Positions 25,461 through 35,674 of a stretch of 64,000 nt of DNA are shown in pieces (the stretch's first letter is position 1; each line of letters starts with the position of its first letter). Position numbers and translations under genes: made by a program. The DNA is from Noviherbaspirillum sp. L7-7A (GTDB lineage Bacteria; Pseudomonadota; Gammaproteobacteria; Burkholderiales; Burkholderiaceae_D). The stretch lies in the NCBI RefSeq assembly GCF_019052805.1, contig NZ_JAHQRJ010000001.1:1984001-2048000 (forward strand), read 5' to 3'. Under the pieces are notes generated by a model, which saw nothing but the letters and a program-made list of their open reading frames with translations, did not search any database and was not told the DNA's origin.

Positions 25461-27805
25461 TACGCTTTCTCCACACGGATTTCGCCGAACATGCCGCCCA
25501 GCATCTGGGTCTCGGCACGCGCGGTGGCGACACGCACCACGTTCTGCGGCAGGCGGGCATCGATCGCGACATTCAGCACCACGCTCGCGTTGCCCTGGCT
25601 GACGCGCACCGGATCGCCGGCGATCACGGCCAGCTTCTCGGCCAGCGCGGTCGAGATGGTGGCGACAGGCGCCTTTGCGTCATTGGTCTGCTGCAGCGGC
25701 GGCGAGCGGCGCACGACGGCGTCCGTGCTGTAGATCGGCACGGGCGCCAGTCGTTCCAGCGCATCGCCTGCCGGCGCCTTGCCGGCTTGCGGCGCAAGGC
25801 TGGCCTTGTTGCTCAGGCGGGGACGCAGGTCGCCCTGGATTTCCTTGGCATTGGCGTCCATGCCCAGCACCTGGTTGCGGATCTCTTCCGATGTCTCGTA
25901 GTTGAAGCCCTCCAGGTCCAGCAGGTTGCCCAGCACGCGCAGCACCTTCCATGCCGGACGGGTTTCGCCGAGCGGCTTGACGGTGCCGTTGAAGCTTTGC
26001 GCGCGGCCTTCGCAGTTCACGTAGGTGCCCGCCGTCTCGCTGAAGGGCGAGATCGGCAGCAGCACGTCGGCATAGTCCAGTCCCTGGCGGTAGGCCGACA
26101 TCGACACCACCATCTCGGCCTGGTCCAGCGCGCGACGCGCCAGTTGGGGGTCGTAGCAGTCGAGTTCCGGCTCGGCATTGAGCAGCAGGTAGGCCTTGCG
26201 CGGCGACGACAGCATCTGCTGCGCATTGCCGCCCTTGGCCGGATAGGCCTGCAGCAGGTGGCCGCCGACGGTGTTGGCCGCCTCGGTCAGGTAACCGAAG
26301 TGTGCGCCGGTCTGCTCCGCCAGCCATTGCGCGGCCGCATGCAGTTGCGATGCCTGCGGATGGTTTGCGGCGGCATTGCCCAGGAAAATGCCGCGCGGCT
26401 CCCCCGACAGCAGGCTGGCGGCGATCAGCTTCGCATTCTCGGAAGGCTCGATATTATCGAAGCCAGCCGGCAGTGCCACCGTTTTGGCCACCGACACGGC
26501 TGCCATGATTTCGGACAGGGCCGACAGCCAGGCGGACGGCGCGACGATTATCTTGGCGGCAACCGGCATCAGCAGGTCGTCATCGCTGCCATGCAGGATG
26601 CCGATCTTGGCGCCATTCTTGGTGGCGGCACGCAGACGGGCCGTCAGCAGCGGATGGTCCTTGCGCAGGAAGGAGCCGATCACGAACACACGCTTGAGTT
26701 CGGCGAATTCGGCGATCGACATGCCCAGCCAGGGAGCGACTTCGCCGCTGAGCGCGAAGTCGGACTGGCGCAGGCGGAAGTCGACGTTATCCGAGCCGAT
26801 GCCATTGACCAGCTTCTTCAGCAGCGCCAGCTCTTCCAGCGTGGAATTGGGCGTGGCCAGGGCGGCAATCGCGTCGGCGCCATGCTCGTGGCGGATGTTG
26901 AGCAGGCCATGCGCAACATATTCGAGGGCGGTCTGCCAGTCGGTTTCCATCCACTTGCCGTCCTGCTTGATCATCGGGCGCGTCAGGCGCTCCTCGACAT
27001 TCAGGCCCGCATAGGAGAAACGGTCGCGGTCGGACAGCCAGCACTCGTTGACCTCTTCGTTTTCCAGCGGCAGCACGCGCTTTACCTCGCCGCCCTTGAC
27101 CTGAACGATCAGGTTGGAGCCCAGGCCGTCATGCGGGCTGACCGACTTGCGACGCGACAGCTCCCAGGTGCGGGCGCTGTAGCGGAACGGCTTGGAGGTC
27201 AGTGCGCCGACCGGGCAGAGGTCGATCATGTTGCCCGACAGTTCGGAATCTACCGTCTTGCCGACGAAGGACGTGATCTCCGCGTGTTCGCCGCGGTTGA
27301 GCATGCCGAACTCCATCACACCGGCCACTTCCTGGCCGAAGCGCACGCAGCGGGTGCAGTGGATGCAGCGTGCCATCTCGCGCATCGAGATCAGCGGGCC
27401 GGCATCCTTGGGGACCACCACCCTCTTCTCTTCCGCATACCGCGAATTGGAGCTGCCATAGCCGACAGCCAGATCCTGCAACTGGCACTCGCCGCCCTGA
27501 TCGCAGATCGGGCAATCCAGCGGGTGATTGATCAGCAGGAATTCCATCACGCCCTTCTGGGCCTTGATTGCCTTCTCGCTGTGCGAGCGCACGATCATGC
27601 CGTTGGTGACAGGCGTGGCGCAGGCCGGCAGCGGCTTAGGCGCCTTCTCGACTTCCACCAGGCACATGCGGCAGTTCGCCGCGATGGACAGTTTCTTGTG
27701 ATAGCAGAAATGCGGAATGTAAGTGCCGATCTTGTTGGCAGCTTCCATCACCATGCTGCCTTCCTGCACTTCCACTTTCTTGCCGTCTATTTCGATTTCA
27801 ACCAT
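25460..27805 (-). CDS. nuoG: NADH-quinone oxidoreductase subunit G
   Basis: 781 residues. The N-terminal part carries a 2Fe-2S cluster (Cys34, 45, 48, 62), a His-ligated 4Fe-4S cluster (His93, Cys97, 100, 106 in [19 protein letters not shown]) and a second 4Fe-4S cluster (CIHCTRC at 146-152 plus CPVGAL near 196). The rest is a molybdopterin-oxidoreductase-like domain without cofactor function in this family. It passes electrons from NuoE/F to NuoI. 60 nt after nuoF and overlapping nuoH by one base. Confidence 0.97.
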   Translation of the reverse strand: MVEIEIDGKKVEVQEGSMVMEAANKIGTYIPHFCYHKKLSIAANCRMCLVEVEKAPKPLPACATPVTNGMIVRSHSEKAIKAQKGVMEFLLINHPLDCPICDQGGECQLQDLAVGYGSSNSRYAEEKRVVVPKDAGPLISMREMARCIHCTRCVRFGQEVAGVMEFGMLNRGEHAEITSFVGKTVDSELSGNMIDLCPVGALTSKPFRYSARTWELSRRKSVSPHDGLGSNLIVQVKGGEVKRVLPLENEEVNECWLSDRDRFSYAGLNVEERLTRPMIKQDGKWMETDWQTALEYVAHGLLNIRHEHGADAIAALATPNSTLEELALLKKLVNGIGSDNVDFRLRQSDFALSGEVAPWLGMSIAEFAELKRVFVIGSFLRKDHPLLTARLRAATKNGAKIGILHGSDDDLLMPVAAKIIVAPSAWLSALSEIMAAVSVAKTVALPAGFDNIEPSENAKLIAASLLSGEPRGIFLGNAAANHPQASQLHAAAQWLAEQTGAHFGYLTEAANTVGGHLLQAYPAKGGNAQQMLSSPRKAYLLLNAEPELDCYDPQLARRALDQAEMVVSMSAYRQGLDYADVLLPISPFSETAGTYVNCEGRAQSFNGTVKPLGETRPAWKVLRVLGNLLDLEGFNYETSEEIRNQVLGMDANAKEIQGDLRPRLSNKASLAPQAGKAPAGDALERLAPVPIYSTDAVVRRSPPLQQTNDAKAPVATISTALAEKLAVIAGDPVRVSQGNASVVLNVAIDARLPQNVVRVATARAETQMLGGMFGEIRVEKA

Positions 27806-27865
27806 GGTTATCTTTTTCCCGTAGCGTGCGTTTCGCGCACCGGAGCCTTACGGCCTGTTCCTGGC

Positions 27866-29161
27866 TTACAGATAGGCCGGAACCAGGCACCGCTTGTGCT
27901 CAATGTGATATTCGAACTCTTCCCGGAAATTCTTGATCATTGCCCTGACCGGCATCGCAGCGGCATCGCCCAGCGCGCAGATGGTGCGGCCCTGGATGTT
28001 GTCGGCCACCGAGTTGAGCATGTCGATGTCTTCCGGACGACCCTGGCCATGCTCGATCCGGTGCACCATGCGGTACAGCCAGCCGGTGCCTTCGCGGCAC
28101 GGCGTGCACTGGCCGCAGGATTCCTCGTAATAGAAGTAGGACAGGCGCAGCAGCGAGCGCACCATGCAGCGGGTTTCGTCCATCACGATGACGGCGCCCG
28201 AGCCCAGCATCGAGCCGGCCTTGGCGATCGAGTCATAGTCCATGTCGGTGGCCATCATCACGTCACCGGTCAGCACCGGCATCGACGATCCGCCCGGAAT
28301 CACGGCCTTGATCTTCTTGCCGTCGCGCATGCCGCCGGCCAGTTCCAGCAGGGTCGCGAATGGCGTGCCCAGCGGGACTTCATAGTTGCCCGGACGGGCG
28401 ATGTCGCCCGACATCGAGAAGATCTTGGTGCCGCCGTTGTTGGGCTTGCCCAGCGCGGCATACGCCTCGCCGCCCATCTTCATCACGAAAGGCACCGCGG
28501 CAAAGGTCTCGGTGTTGTTGATGGTGGTTGGCTTGCCGTACAGGCCGAAGCTGGCCGGGAACGGCGGCTTGAAGCGCGGCTGGCCCTTCTTGCCCTCGAG
28601 CGACTCCAGCAGCGCGGTTTCCTCGCCGCAGATGTACGCACCATAGCCGTGGAAGGCATGCAGCTGGAAGTTGAACTGGCTGCCCATGATGCCGTCGCCC
28701 AGGAAGCCTTCGACGCGCGCTTCCTCGATCGCTTCCTCGAAGCGCTCGTAGTCGGCCCAGATCTCGCCGTGGATATAGTTGTAGCCCACGGTGATGCCCA
28801 TCGCATAGGCGCCAATGGCCATGCCCTCGATCAGCGCATGCGGGTTGTAGCGGATGATGTCGCGGTCCTTGAAGGTGCCCGGCTCGCCTTCGTCGGTGTT
28901 GCAGACCAGGTACTTCTGGCCCGGGAACTGACGCGGCATGAAGCTCCACTTAAGCCCGGTCGGAAAGCCGGCGCCGCCGCGTCCACGCAGCGAGGAAGCC
29001 TTCAGTTCGGCGATTACCTGCTCGGGCGTGATGCCTTCGGTCAGGATGCGGCGCAGCGACTCATAGCCGCCGCGCGCGACGTAATCCTTCAGGTGCCAGT
29101 TGGAGCCATCCAGGCCGGCCAGGATCAGCGGCTTGATATGACGGGTATGCAGGCTGGTCAT
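27866..29161 (-). CDS. nuoF: NADH-quinone oxidoreductase subunit F
   Basis: 431 residues. NADH-oxidising subunit with FMN and the 4Fe-4S cluster N3. Seen are the NADH-binding [17 protein letters not shown], the FMN-binding [17 protein letters not shown], and the cluster Cys in [12 protein letters not shown] with a later Cys in [10 protein letters not shown]. The start overlaps the nuoE stop (ATGA), consistent with stoichiometric synthesis of the two partner subunits. Confidence 0.98.
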   Translation of the reverse strand: MTSLHTRHIKPLILAGLDGSNWHLKDYVARGGYESLRRILTEGITPEQVIAELKASSLRGRGGAGFPTGLKWSFMPRQFPGQKYLVCNTDEGEPGTFKDRDIIRYNPHALIEGMAIGAYAMGITVGYNYIHGEIWADYERFEEAIEEARVEGFLGDGIMGSQFNFQLHAFHGYGAYICGEETALLESLEGKKGQPRFKPPFPASFGLYGKPTTINNTETFAAVPFVMKMGGEAYAALGKPNNGGTKIFSMSGDIARPGNYEVPLGTPFATLLELAGGMRDGKKIKAVIPGGSSMPVLTGDVMMATDMDYDSIAKAGSMLGSGAVIVMDETRCMVRSLLRLSYFYYEESCGQCTPCREGTGWLYRMVHRIEHGQGRPEDIDMLNSVADNIQGRTICALGDAAAMPVRAMIKNFREEFEYHIEHKRCLVPAYL

Positions 29162-29637
29162 TTCTTCAGTTCCTCCAGCAGCGCATCGATCTTCTCATCC
29201 GACATCAGGCTGCACATGCGCTTGTTGTTCACCAGCAGAACCGGCGCGTCGCCACAGGCGCCCATGCACTCGCCTTCCATCAGCGTGAAATTGCCGTCTT
29301 CGGTCGTTTCACGGTAGTCGATGCCCAGCTTTTGCTTGAGATAGTGCGCCGCCTTTTCACCGCCGGACAGCGCGCACGGCAGGTTGGTGCAGATCGTGAT
29401 CTTGCTTTTGCCAACCGGGTTGAGGTTGTACATCATGTAGAAGGTCGCGACTTCCTGCACGGCGATCGGCGCCATGTCGAGATAGGCAGCCACGGCTTCC
29501 ATGACTTCGGGCGACAGCCAGCCGGCCTCGTCCTGCGCAATCGCCAGCGCGGCCATCACCGCGGACTGTTTCTGGTCAGCCGGGAACTTGGCGATCTCGC
29601 GATCGATCTTTTTGTACGCTTGCTCTGATAACACCAT
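29158..29637 (-). CDS. nuoE: NADH-quinone oxidoreductase subunit E
   Basis: 159 residues, a thioredoxin-like protein binding the 2Fe-2S cluster N1a through Cys83, Cys88 (ICTNLPC) and Cys124, Cys128 (CMGAC). The N-terminal helical part holds [18 protein letters not shown]. It works with NuoF and NuoG as the NADH dehydrogenase module. 48 nt after nuoD. Confidence 0.98.
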   Translation of the reverse strand: MVLSEQAYKKIDREIAKFPADQKQSAVMAALAIAQDEAGWLSPEVMEAVAAYLDMAPIAVQEVATFYMMYNLNPVGKSKITICTNLPCALSGGEKAAHYLKQKLGIDYRETTEDGNFTLMEGECMGACGDAPVLLVNNKRMCSLMSDEKIDALLEELKK

Positions 29638-29685
29638 TGTGTTTGCCTCGAATATCGTTGCGCCCCATCCTTGAAGCGCACGACC

Positions 29686-30939
29686 TTATCTGTCAATCTC
29701 GCCGAAAACGATGTCCTGGGTGCCGATGATGGTGACCGCGTCCGCGATCATGTGGCCCTTGGCCATTTCATTGAGGCCCTGCAGGTGCGGGAAGCCCGGC
29801 GCGCGGATCTTCAGGCGATACGGCTTGTTGGCGCCGTCGGAAATCATGTAGATGCCGAACTCGCCCTTCGGATGCTCGACCGCCGCATAGGCTTCGCCGG
29901 CAGGCACATGGAAGCCTTCGGTGAACAGCTTGAAGTGGTGAATCAGCTCTTCCATGTTGGACTTCATGTCCACCCGCGGCGGCGGCGCCACCTTGTGGTT
30001 GTCTACCATCACCGGGCCGGGATTGTTGCGCAGCCACTCGATGCATTGCTTGATGATGCGGTTGGACTGGCGCATCTCTTCCACGCGCACCAGGTAGCGG
30101 TCGTAGCAGTCGCCGTTGGTGCCCAGGGGGATGTCGAAGTCCAGCAGGTCGTAGACCTCATAGGGCTGCTTGCGGCGCAGATCCCATTCGATGCCCGAGC
30201 CACGCAGCATCGGGCCGGTAAAGCCCATGGCCTTGGCGCGCTCCGGGGAGACCACGCCGATACCGACCAGGCGCTGCTTCCAGATACGATTGTCGGTCAG
30301 CAGGGTTTCGTATTCATCGACATAACCCGGAAAGCGGTTGGTGAAGTCCTCGATGAAGTCGAGCAGCGAGCCCTGGCGGTTTTCATTGAGCTGGCGGATC
30401 GCCTTCTCATTACGGATCACCGATGCCGCGTACTTCGGCATGGCATCCGGCAGGTCGCGATAGACGCCGCCCGGACGGTAGTAGGCCGCATGCATGCGCG
30501 CGCCCGACACCGCCTCGTAGCAGTCCATCAGGTCTTCGCGTTCGCGGAAGGCATACAGGAACACGCCCATTGCACCCACGTCCAGCGCGTGGGCGCCCAG
30601 CCACAGCAGGTGGTTGAGCAGGCGGGTGATTTCATCGAACATGACGCGGATGTACTGCGCGCGCAGCGGCACTTCTATGCCCAGCATCTTTTCGATGGCC
30701 ATCACGTAGGCGTGCTCATTGCACATCATCGACACGTAATCGAGACGATCCATGTACGGCACCGATTGCAGATAGGTCTTCTGCTCCGCCAGCTTTTCGG
30801 TGGCACGATGCAGCAGGCCGATATGCGGGTCCGCGCGCTGGATGACTTCGCCGTCCAGCTCCAGCACCAGGCGCAGCACGCCGTGCGCGGCCGGATGCTG
30901 CGGACCGAAGTTCAGGGTGTAGTTCTTGATTTCAGCCAT
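29686..30939 (-). CDS. nuoD: NADH-quinone oxidoreductase subunit D
   Basis: 417 residues. The 49-kDa subunit, related to the hydrogenase large subunit; with NuoB it forms the quinone-reduction site. Motifs are [20 protein letters not shown] (the quinone-site His region), [29 protein letters not shown] and the C-terminal DIVFGEIDR. It is separate from nuoC here, unlike the E. coli fused nuoCD. 2 nt after nuoC. Confidence 0.98.
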   Translation of the reverse strand: MAEIKNYTLNFGPQHPAAHGVLRLVLELDGEVIQRADPHIGLLHRATEKLAEQKTYLQSVPYMDRLDYVSMMCNEHAYVMAIEKMLGIEVPLRAQYIRVMFDEITRLLNHLLWLGAHALDVGAMGVFLYAFREREDLMDCYEAVSGARMHAAYYRPGGVYRDLPDAMPKYAASVIRNEKAIRQLNENRQGSLLDFIEDFTNRFPGYVDEYETLLTDNRIWKQRLVGIGVVSPERAKAMGFTGPMLRGSGIEWDLRRKQPYEVYDLLDFDIPLGTNGDCYDRYLVRVEEMRQSNRIIKQCIEWLRNNPGPVMVDNHKVAPPPRVDMKSNMEELIHHFKLFTEGFHVPAGEAYAAVEHPKGEFGIYMISDGANKPYRLKIRAPGFPHLQGLNEMAKGHMIADAVTIIGTQDIVFGEIDR

Positions 30940-30941
30940 GA

Positions 30942-31538
30942 TTATTTGATCCCGTAATTTTCCTCGCGGATGACGCGCGGCACATTTTCACGCGGCTCAA
31001 TCGTCACCGGCTGATAAATCACGCGCTTCTGCTCGGGGTCGTAGCGCATCTCGACATAGCCGGTCACCGGGAAGTCCTTGCGGAACGGATGGCCGATGAA
31101 GCCGTAGTCGGTCAGGATGCGCCGCAGGTCGTTGTGACCGTCGAACAGGATGCCATAGAAGTCGAACGCCTCGCGCTCGTACCAGTTGGCGGCGGGCCAG
31201 ATATCCACCAGGGAGGCCACCAGCGGCATGTCGTCGTCGGGCGCGAACACCCGCACGCGCAGACGCCAGTTATGAGTCAGCGACAGCAGGTGACTCACCA
31301 CGGCGAAGCGCGGGCCGTCATAGGCGCCATCGCCATAGGTCGAGTAGTCGACGCCGCACAGGTCGATCAGCTCTTCAAAGCGCAGCTCGGAATGGTCGCG
31401 CAGCACGCGCATCACGGACAGGTAGTTGGCTGCCTTGACCACGATGGTGACTTCACCAAGCGCGACAGTCAGGGCATGCAGATTGTCGCCGAGCGCGTTG
31501 CGCAGCCCGGCTTCCAGCGTTTCTAGTTTGGTCGTCAT
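30942..31538 (-). CDS. nuoC: NADH-quinone oxidoreductase subunit C
   Basis: 198 residues. The 30-kDa subunit of the peripheral arm. The signature [20 protein letters not shown] with the following [19 protein letters not shown] is complete. The C terminus ([13 protein letters not shown]) is typical of proteobacterial NuoC. It lies 18 nt after nuoB and 2 nt before nuoD. Confidence 0.98.
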   Translation of the reverse strand: MTTKLETLEAGLRNALGDNLHALTVALGEVTIVVKAANYLSVMRVLRDHSELRFEELIDLCGVDYSTYGDGAYDGPRFAVVSHLLSLTHNWRLRVRVFAPDDDMPLVASLVDIWPAANWYEREAFDFYGILFDGHNDLRRILTDYGFIGHPFRKDFPVTGYVEMRYDPEQKRVIYQPVTIEPRENVPRVIREENYGIK

Positions 31539-31556
31539 ATAAGCGTCTGGGCGCCG

Positions 31557-32033
31557 TTAGCGGGCGATGGTATTGGTGCGCTTGATCTTGTTCTGCAGCT
31601 GCATGATGCCGTACAGCAGCGCTTCCGCTGTCGGCGGGCAGCCGGGAACATAGATATCGACCGGCACGATGCGGTCGCAACCGCGCACGACCGAATACGA
31701 ATAGTGGTAGTAGCCACCGCCGTTGGCGCAGGAACCCATCGAGATCACCCAGCGCGGCTCGGCCATCTGGTCGTACACCTTGCGCAGCGCAGGCGCCATC
31801 TTGTTGCACAGCGTGCCGGCAACGATCATCACGTCGGACTGACGCGGCGACGGGCGGAACACCACGCCGAAACGGTCGAGATCGTAGCGTGACGCGCCGG
31901 CATGCATCATTTCAACCGCGCAGCAGGCCAGACCGAAGGTCATTGGCCACATGGACCCGGTACGGGTCCAGTTGATCAGCTTGTCAGCCGTCGTGGTGAC
32001 GAAGCCTTCATTCATTACACCTTCAATAGACAT
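31557..32033 (-). CDS. nuoB: NADH-quinone oxidoreductase subunit B
   Basis: 158 residues. Binds the terminal 4Fe-4S cluster N2 through Cys37, Cys38 (LACCAVEMM), Cys102 (GSCANGGG) and Cys132 (PGCPPTAE), and so reduces ubiquinone. 3 nt after nuoA. All four ligands are present, so it should be functional. Confidence 0.99.
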   Translation of the reverse strand: MSIEGVMNEGFVTTTADKLINWTRTGSMWPMTFGLACCAVEMMHAGASRYDLDRFGVVFRPSPRQSDVMIVAGTLCNKMAPALRKVYDQMAEPRWVISMGSCANGGGYYHYSYSVVRGCDRIVPVDIYVPGCPPTAEALLYGIMQLQNKIKRTNTIAR

Positions 32034-32036
32034 GGC

Positions 32037-32396
32037 TTATTCCCAATCCAGAGCGCCCTTCTTCCAGATGTACCAGAAGCCGACCACGAATTCGACGATG
32101 AACACCAGCATCGTGACGAATCCGGCCCAGCCCAGGTCGCGCATGGCTACGCCCCACGGGAAGAAGAAAGCAGTTTCCAGGTCAAACAGGATGAATAAAA
32201 TTGCAACCAGGTAGTAGCGCACGTCGAACTTCATGCGCGCATCCTCGAACGCCTCGAAGCCGCATTCGTAGGGAGAGTTCTTTTGCACATCGGGCCGGTG
32301 CGGACCCAGCAGGCGGCCCAGCACCTGGGGCGCGACGCCGACACCAATGCCGACGAGAATAAACAGGAGTACGGGGAAGTAGTTTTCGAGGTTCAC
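32037..32396 (-). CDS. nuoA: NADH-quinone oxidoreductase subunit A
   Basis: 119 residues, three membrane helices. The conserved [20 protein letters not shown] loop and the [13 protein letters not shown] helix are present. I place the start at the GTG at 32396 ([12 protein letters not shown]), as in related NuoA proteins; the open frame to 32471 has no homology. First gene of the 14-gene nuo operon, only 81 bases after the terminator that follows tRNA-Leu, so its promoter must lie in this short leader or overlap the terminator region. Confidence 0.95.
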   Translation of the reverse strand: MNLENYFPVLLFILVGIGVGVAPQVLGRLLGPHRPDVQKNSPYECGFEAFEDARMKFDVRYYLVAILFILFDLETAFFFPWGVAMRDLGWAGFVTMLVFIVEFVVGFWYIWKKGALDWE

Positions 32397-32477
32397 GATG
32401 GGTCGCCGTATGATGAAAGTCCAGCCTAGAATGCCCCAGCCGCCATGAAGAGCATGCGAACTAAACAACATTCTCGA

Positions 32478-32513
32478 GAAAAAGCCAGCTTGGGGTCTCC
32501 CTAGCTGGCTTTA
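32478..32513 (-). terminator. Intrinsic terminator after tRNA-Leu
   Basis: AAAGCCAGCT (32481-32490) pairs with AGCTGGCTTT (32503-32512), with a T-run on the minus strand. It separates the tpiA-secG-tRNA-Leu transcript from nuoA. Confidence 0.85.
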
Positions 32514-32519
32514 TTATTG

Positions 32520-32604
32520 TGGTGCCGACGGCGAGACTCGAACTCGCACAGCTTTCGCCACTACCCCCTCAAGATAGCGTGTCTACCAATTTCACCACGT
32601 CGGC
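32520..32604 (-). tRNA. tRNA-Leu (anticodon GAG)
   Basis: An 85-nt class II tRNA with a long variable arm. The acceptor stem GCCGACG pairs with CGTCGGC, CCA is encoded, the D-region reads GTGGTGAAATTGGTAGAC, and the anticodon loop CTTGAGG has anticodon GAG. The T-loop is GTTCGAGTC. It follows secG by 74 nt, the secG-tRNA-Leu pairing found in many proteobacteria. Confidence 0.97.
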
Positions 32605-32678
32605 AAGCCCTGCATTTTAACCTGTCCGGACTCTTTATTCAATGCACAGTTGCGCATCGGACAAGCATAAAACCAAAA

Positions 32679-33050
32679 CTATTTTGGAATCTGGCCGGAT
32701 TGGCCCTGACCCTGGGCAGGCGCGGCCGGTGCCGGCGCGGGGGCAGCCGGCGCTGTGGCTGGCGCGGTGTTGGCAGGTAGATTATCCATCACGCCGCCGG
32801 TGACCGAAGCGGGCCGGTTGCCGAGGAAAGCAAGCGCCAGCGTCGCACCAAAGAAGATTGCCGCAGCCAGGCCGGTCGACTTGGACAGGAAGTTCGACGA
32901 ACCGGTCGCACCGAACAGGCTGCCCGACGCCCCGGAGCCAAATGCAGCGCCCATGTCGGCGCCCTTGCCATGCTGCAGCAGAACCAGGCCAATAATCGTC
33001 AGCGCCGACAGCACCTGGATCACGACGATGATGGTAAATAAGGTATTCAT
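32679..33050 (-). CDS. secG: Preprotein translocase subunit SecG
   Basis: 123 residues. Two membrane helices (about 3-24 and 56-76) joined by the conserved loop LLQHGKGADMGAAFGSGAS. The C-terminal tail is rich in Ala and Pro and low in complexity, which is common in betaproteobacterial SecG. It joins SecY and SecE in the translocation channel. 30 nt after tpiA, same transcript. Confidence 0.96.
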   Translation of the reverse strand: MNTLFTIIVVIQVLSALTIIGLVLLQHGKGADMGAAFGSGASGSLFGATGSSNFLSKSTGLAAAIFFGATLALAFLGNRPASVTGGVMDNLPANTAPATAPAAPAPAPAAPAQGQGQSGQIPK

Positions 33051-33080
33051 TGCAAATTCCAGTACAAGAGAAGTAAAGCG

Positions 33081-33830
33081 TTAAGCCGCGGCACGCACGA
33101 TCGCGAGAAAATCGGTCGCCTTCAGCGCCGCGCCGCCAATCAGGCCGCCATCGATATCTGACATCGCAAGCAGTTCGGCAGCATTGTCAGGCTTCATGCT
33201 TCCGCCATAAAGAATCTGGATGCCTGATGCAGCCTGCGCGTCGCGGGCAGCAATCCGGCCACGGAGAAAGGCGTGTACATCCTGGGCCATCTGCGGCGTC
33301 GCGGTTTTACCGGTGCCGATCGCCCAGACCGGCTCATATGCCACGACCAGTTTCGCCAGATCGTTGCCGGCGAGCTGCGCAAGCACTGCGTCGAGCTGCC
33401 GCTGCACCACCTGTTCGGTCTGCCCTGCTTCCCGCTCGGCCAGGGTTTCGCCAACACAGGCAATAGGAATCAAGCCAGCCGCGATCGCACGCGCGGCCTT
33501 GCGGCCAACCGTCTCATCGCTTTCCCCATGGTAGGCACGACGTTCGGAGTGGCCGACGATGACATAAGCACAGTCGAAATCCTTGACCATTGCTGCGGAG
33601 ACTTCGCCGGTGTAAGCGCCGGCATCATGGGCGGACACGTCCTGCGCTCCCCAGGCAACCTGCGTACCGGAGAGCAATTGCTGGCATTGAGCCAGGTAAG
33701 GCGCAGGCGCGCACACAGCAACCTGGCATGATGGCTGCCCGAGTTCGGACTTGACTGCAGAGAGCAAGGCGGCATTCGACGCCAGGCCGCCATTCATCTT
33801 CCAGTTTCCGGTGATCAGTTTGCGACGCAT
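33081..33830 (-). CDS. tpiA: Triosephosphate isomerase
   Basis: 249 residues, the usual length. Interconverts dihydroxyacetone phosphate and glyceraldehyde 3-phosphate. Active-site residues are Asn9 and Lys11 (GNWKMNG), His94 (VGHSERR) and Glu166 ([14 protein letters not shown]), with the phosphate-binding [11 protein letters not shown] near the C terminus. First gene of the tpiA-secG-tRNA-Leu transcript, with a near-consensus promoter just upstream. Confidence 0.99.
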   Translation of the reverse strand: MRRKLITGNWKMNGGLASNAALLSAVKSELGQPSCQVAVCAPAPYLAQCQQLLSGTQVAWGAQDVSAHDAGAYTGEVSAAMVKDFDCAYVIVGHSERRAYHGESDETVGRKAARAIAAGLIPIACVGETLAEREAGQTEQVVQRQLDAVLAQLAGNDLAKLVVAYEPVWAIGTGKTATPQMAQDVHAFLRGRIAARDAQAASGIQILYGGSMKPDNAAELLAMSDIDGGLIGGAALKATDFLAIVRAAA

Positions 33831-33857
33831 AGAATTTTGGATTTTTGAGAACCCATC

Positions 33858-33886
33858 ATTTTAGCCCGAGGGCGTAACCCGGTCAA
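33858..33886 (-). promoter_or_regulatory. Sigma70 promoter of tpiA
   Basis: Minus-strand TTGACC, 17-bp spacer, TAAAAT, with the -10 box ending 27 bases before the tpiA ATG. Boxes and spacing are near consensus. It lies in the 100-nt gap after the orphan gene. Confidence 0.85.
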
Positions 33887-33930
33887 ACGAGTGAGGTGTT
33901 TGAATTGTATTGAAGCAATGACAGCGCGTG

Positions 33931-35547
33931 TTAATCGCGCTTCTTTTCCACGCGCTGCTGCTGAGACAGGTCCTGGAATTCCCGCCAGTAGACGCCCATG
34001 ACTGCAGCCCGGGCGCCAGGCTGGCGCCGCGCAGTGGCATCCTGAGTAGACCCCTCTTGCCGCGCAACACCCCGCTCTTCCTTGGCCCTGGCAGGCCTAT
34101 TTTTGCCCTCGTCGATCTTGCTCTCTAAGTTGATGGCTGCTTTGGAAAGTGCAGTACTGGCGCCAGTGCTCGCTGGCGGCGAAGTAATGGCTGATACCGG
34201 CGCTGATTTGTTTCCCGTCTGATTCTGCACATTTGCACCCCGGCCTTCTTCAGCGGGCACCAAATGCGTTTTATTGAATGTGTCGCTTGCCATCCCATTC
34301 TTTCGAGCCGGGCTGGTTATCAGCGACCGCAAGACGCCTCTTGAGTTCGTTCGCACGCTTTGCTTCCTGATAGTAAAGTTATGACGCGCATAACCCGTGT
34401 CTACCCCCCGCAGTATGTGTTCGACCGTATCTTCAAACCTGTCGCCTATATAGGCGGTCATTCTGTCGTAAGGCAAGTTTTTTGGCACATCAACAGTGTC
34501 CTGACTGCCCTTTTCCTGATCTATTGACAATTGCCTTGCTGCTTGCCTGAAAATGTAATGCGCCCGATGCAGCTCAAGCTCCCACCTTTTTAATGAATAG
34601 GACGACGAGAGTATGCTTTTCAAGCGTGCTGCGCATAATTTAAGCATCCCTATTGTCTCGGAACTGCCCGTGTCGGATCGGCCAAGTTTCATTAGCAACT
34701 CATTGACGGCATCACAGATGACCGCGATTTCGCGGGGTATCCCCGCATTTGCATCATTGGAACTATTGAAAGTCACCAGCCTCTTCTCGGCCTCGCTTCT
34801 TTTTGCGATAGAGACATCGGGTGAAAGAACATTCTTGATCGACTTGCCTTTTTCTTTGCTGTTCTTGGGAATTCGACCCAGCAGCTCATAGGCGTCCGCG
34901 ATCCCGGCAGAAAGCACTTCCAATCGCGACACCAGCTTTTGAGCCCAGACATCCGGATAGGAATGTCCATCTTCGAGTTCGACACCCAGATCCAATAGTT
35001 CCATCCCGGCATGGCGAACAAGAGCGCCTGAGCGTTTGCAATCGTCCCTCATGTGATGGACCGCAAGGTACAGATCGCTCCATATCCCGGCAAACTTTTC
35101 TCCAAGCTTATTCGCGGTTCTGGCGGCAGTTGGCGAGTACTTCTCCTGACTGATCTTATTGAGCAGAATTTCCACGAAACGGCACAAGTCAAGCAGGGAA
35201 TTACCGGCAGCAATGCGTTTTTCACCGGCCGGATCGTATCCACTTTTCCCGGAAAGGCGCCGCTGTTCTTCCACAAGCCAGAACGGGCTCTGAAACATTC
35301 TTATGTTGCCCTGATAAAGTCCAAGCAGGCCTTTCATGCTGGCGGGTGGACAAGCCTCTACGACGGTGCGTAATTTTGGCTTTGAGGGCGCAATACTTGT
35401 TGAGGCCGTATCGGAGGGACGAGAAGGAACAGAAGTTGGAGCAGCCCTTGAACTGGGCTGCTCATTGATAAGCCTGGTATATCGAACCGACAGGCTGGCT
35501 CTGGCAAGTGATTCAAACGTTTTTTTGCCCAGGTGCTTATCCGCCAT
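33931..35547 (-). CDS. Orphan protein of unknown function, 538 aa, atypical base composition
   Basis: I do not recognise this protein. It has no signal peptide or membrane helix. Residues about 15-58 are Ser/Thr/Pro-rich and probably disordered, about 60-400 look mainly alpha-helical with regularly spaced hydrophobics (for example FVEILLNKISQEKY, VSRLEVLSAGIADAYELLG), and about 430-520 are again disordered. Sample lines in the gene are about 50% GC by hand count, against well over 60% in neighbours. There is no clear ribosome-binding site; a hairpin ends 13 bases before the ATG, and a five-codon frame overlaps the start. Internal Met70 is an alternative start. Composition and helix-rich layout would fit a secreted effector or recently acquired gene, but nothing proves it. 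Confidence 0.7.
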   Translation of the reverse strand: MADKHLGKKTFESLARASLSVRYTRLINEQPSSRAAPTSVPSRPSDTASTSIAPSKPKLRTVVEACPPASMKGLLGLYQGNIRMFQSPFWLVEEQRRLSGKSGYDPAGEKRIAAGNSLLDLCRFVEILLNKISQEKYSPTAARTANKLGEKFAGIWSDLYLAVHHMRDDCKRSGALVRHAGMELLDLGVELEDGHSYPDVWAQKLVSRLEVLSAGIADAYELLGRIPKNSKEKGKSIKNVLSPDVSIAKRSEAEKRLVTFNSSNDANAGIPREIAVICDAVNELLMKLGRSDTGSSETIGMLKLCAARLKSILSSSYSLKRWELELHRAHYIFRQAARQLSIDQEKGSQDTVDVPKNLPYDRMTAYIGDRFEDTVEHILRGVDTGYARHNFTIRKQSVRTNSRGVLRSLITSPARKNGMASDTFNKTHLVPAEEGRGANVQNQTGNKSAPVSAITSPPASTGASTALSKAAINLESKIDEGKNRPARAKEERGVARQEGSTQDATARRQPGARAAVMGVYWREFQDLSQQQRVEKKRD

Positions 35548-35559
35548 AGGTCATTAAGG

Positions 35560-35589
35560 ACAAAGGCAGCCATTTTCGGCTGCCTTTGT
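35560..35589 (-). terminator. Hairpin terminator between the quinone oxidoreductase and orphan genes
   Basis: A 12-bp perfect stem, ACAAAGGCAGCC with GGCTGCCTTTGT, around a 6-nt loop. On the minus strand it is followed by CCTTAATG with T residues in the 3' arm, so it probably ends the transcript of the upstream quinone oxidoreductase gene. It lies immediately before the orphan gene start. Confidence 0.65.
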
Positions 35590-35674
35590 GCTGTCGAAAG
35601 TGAAAGGGGCTGGTTCGTAACCTGAACGGCATGGCGGTTCGCAGCAACTACCAGCATGATCACCTATCAGCCCT

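Noticed and set aside
25787-29317. 1176-codon plus-strand open frame across nuoG and nuoF
   Set aside because: It is antisense to two well-supported complex I genes and spans their boundary; composition is rich in Arg, Gln, His and Ala as typical of antisense frames.
33931-35547. Toxin, restriction or phage-defence function for the orphan gene
   Set aside because: No nuclease, methylase, helicase, ATPase or toxin motif is visible and no partner gene is adjacent.
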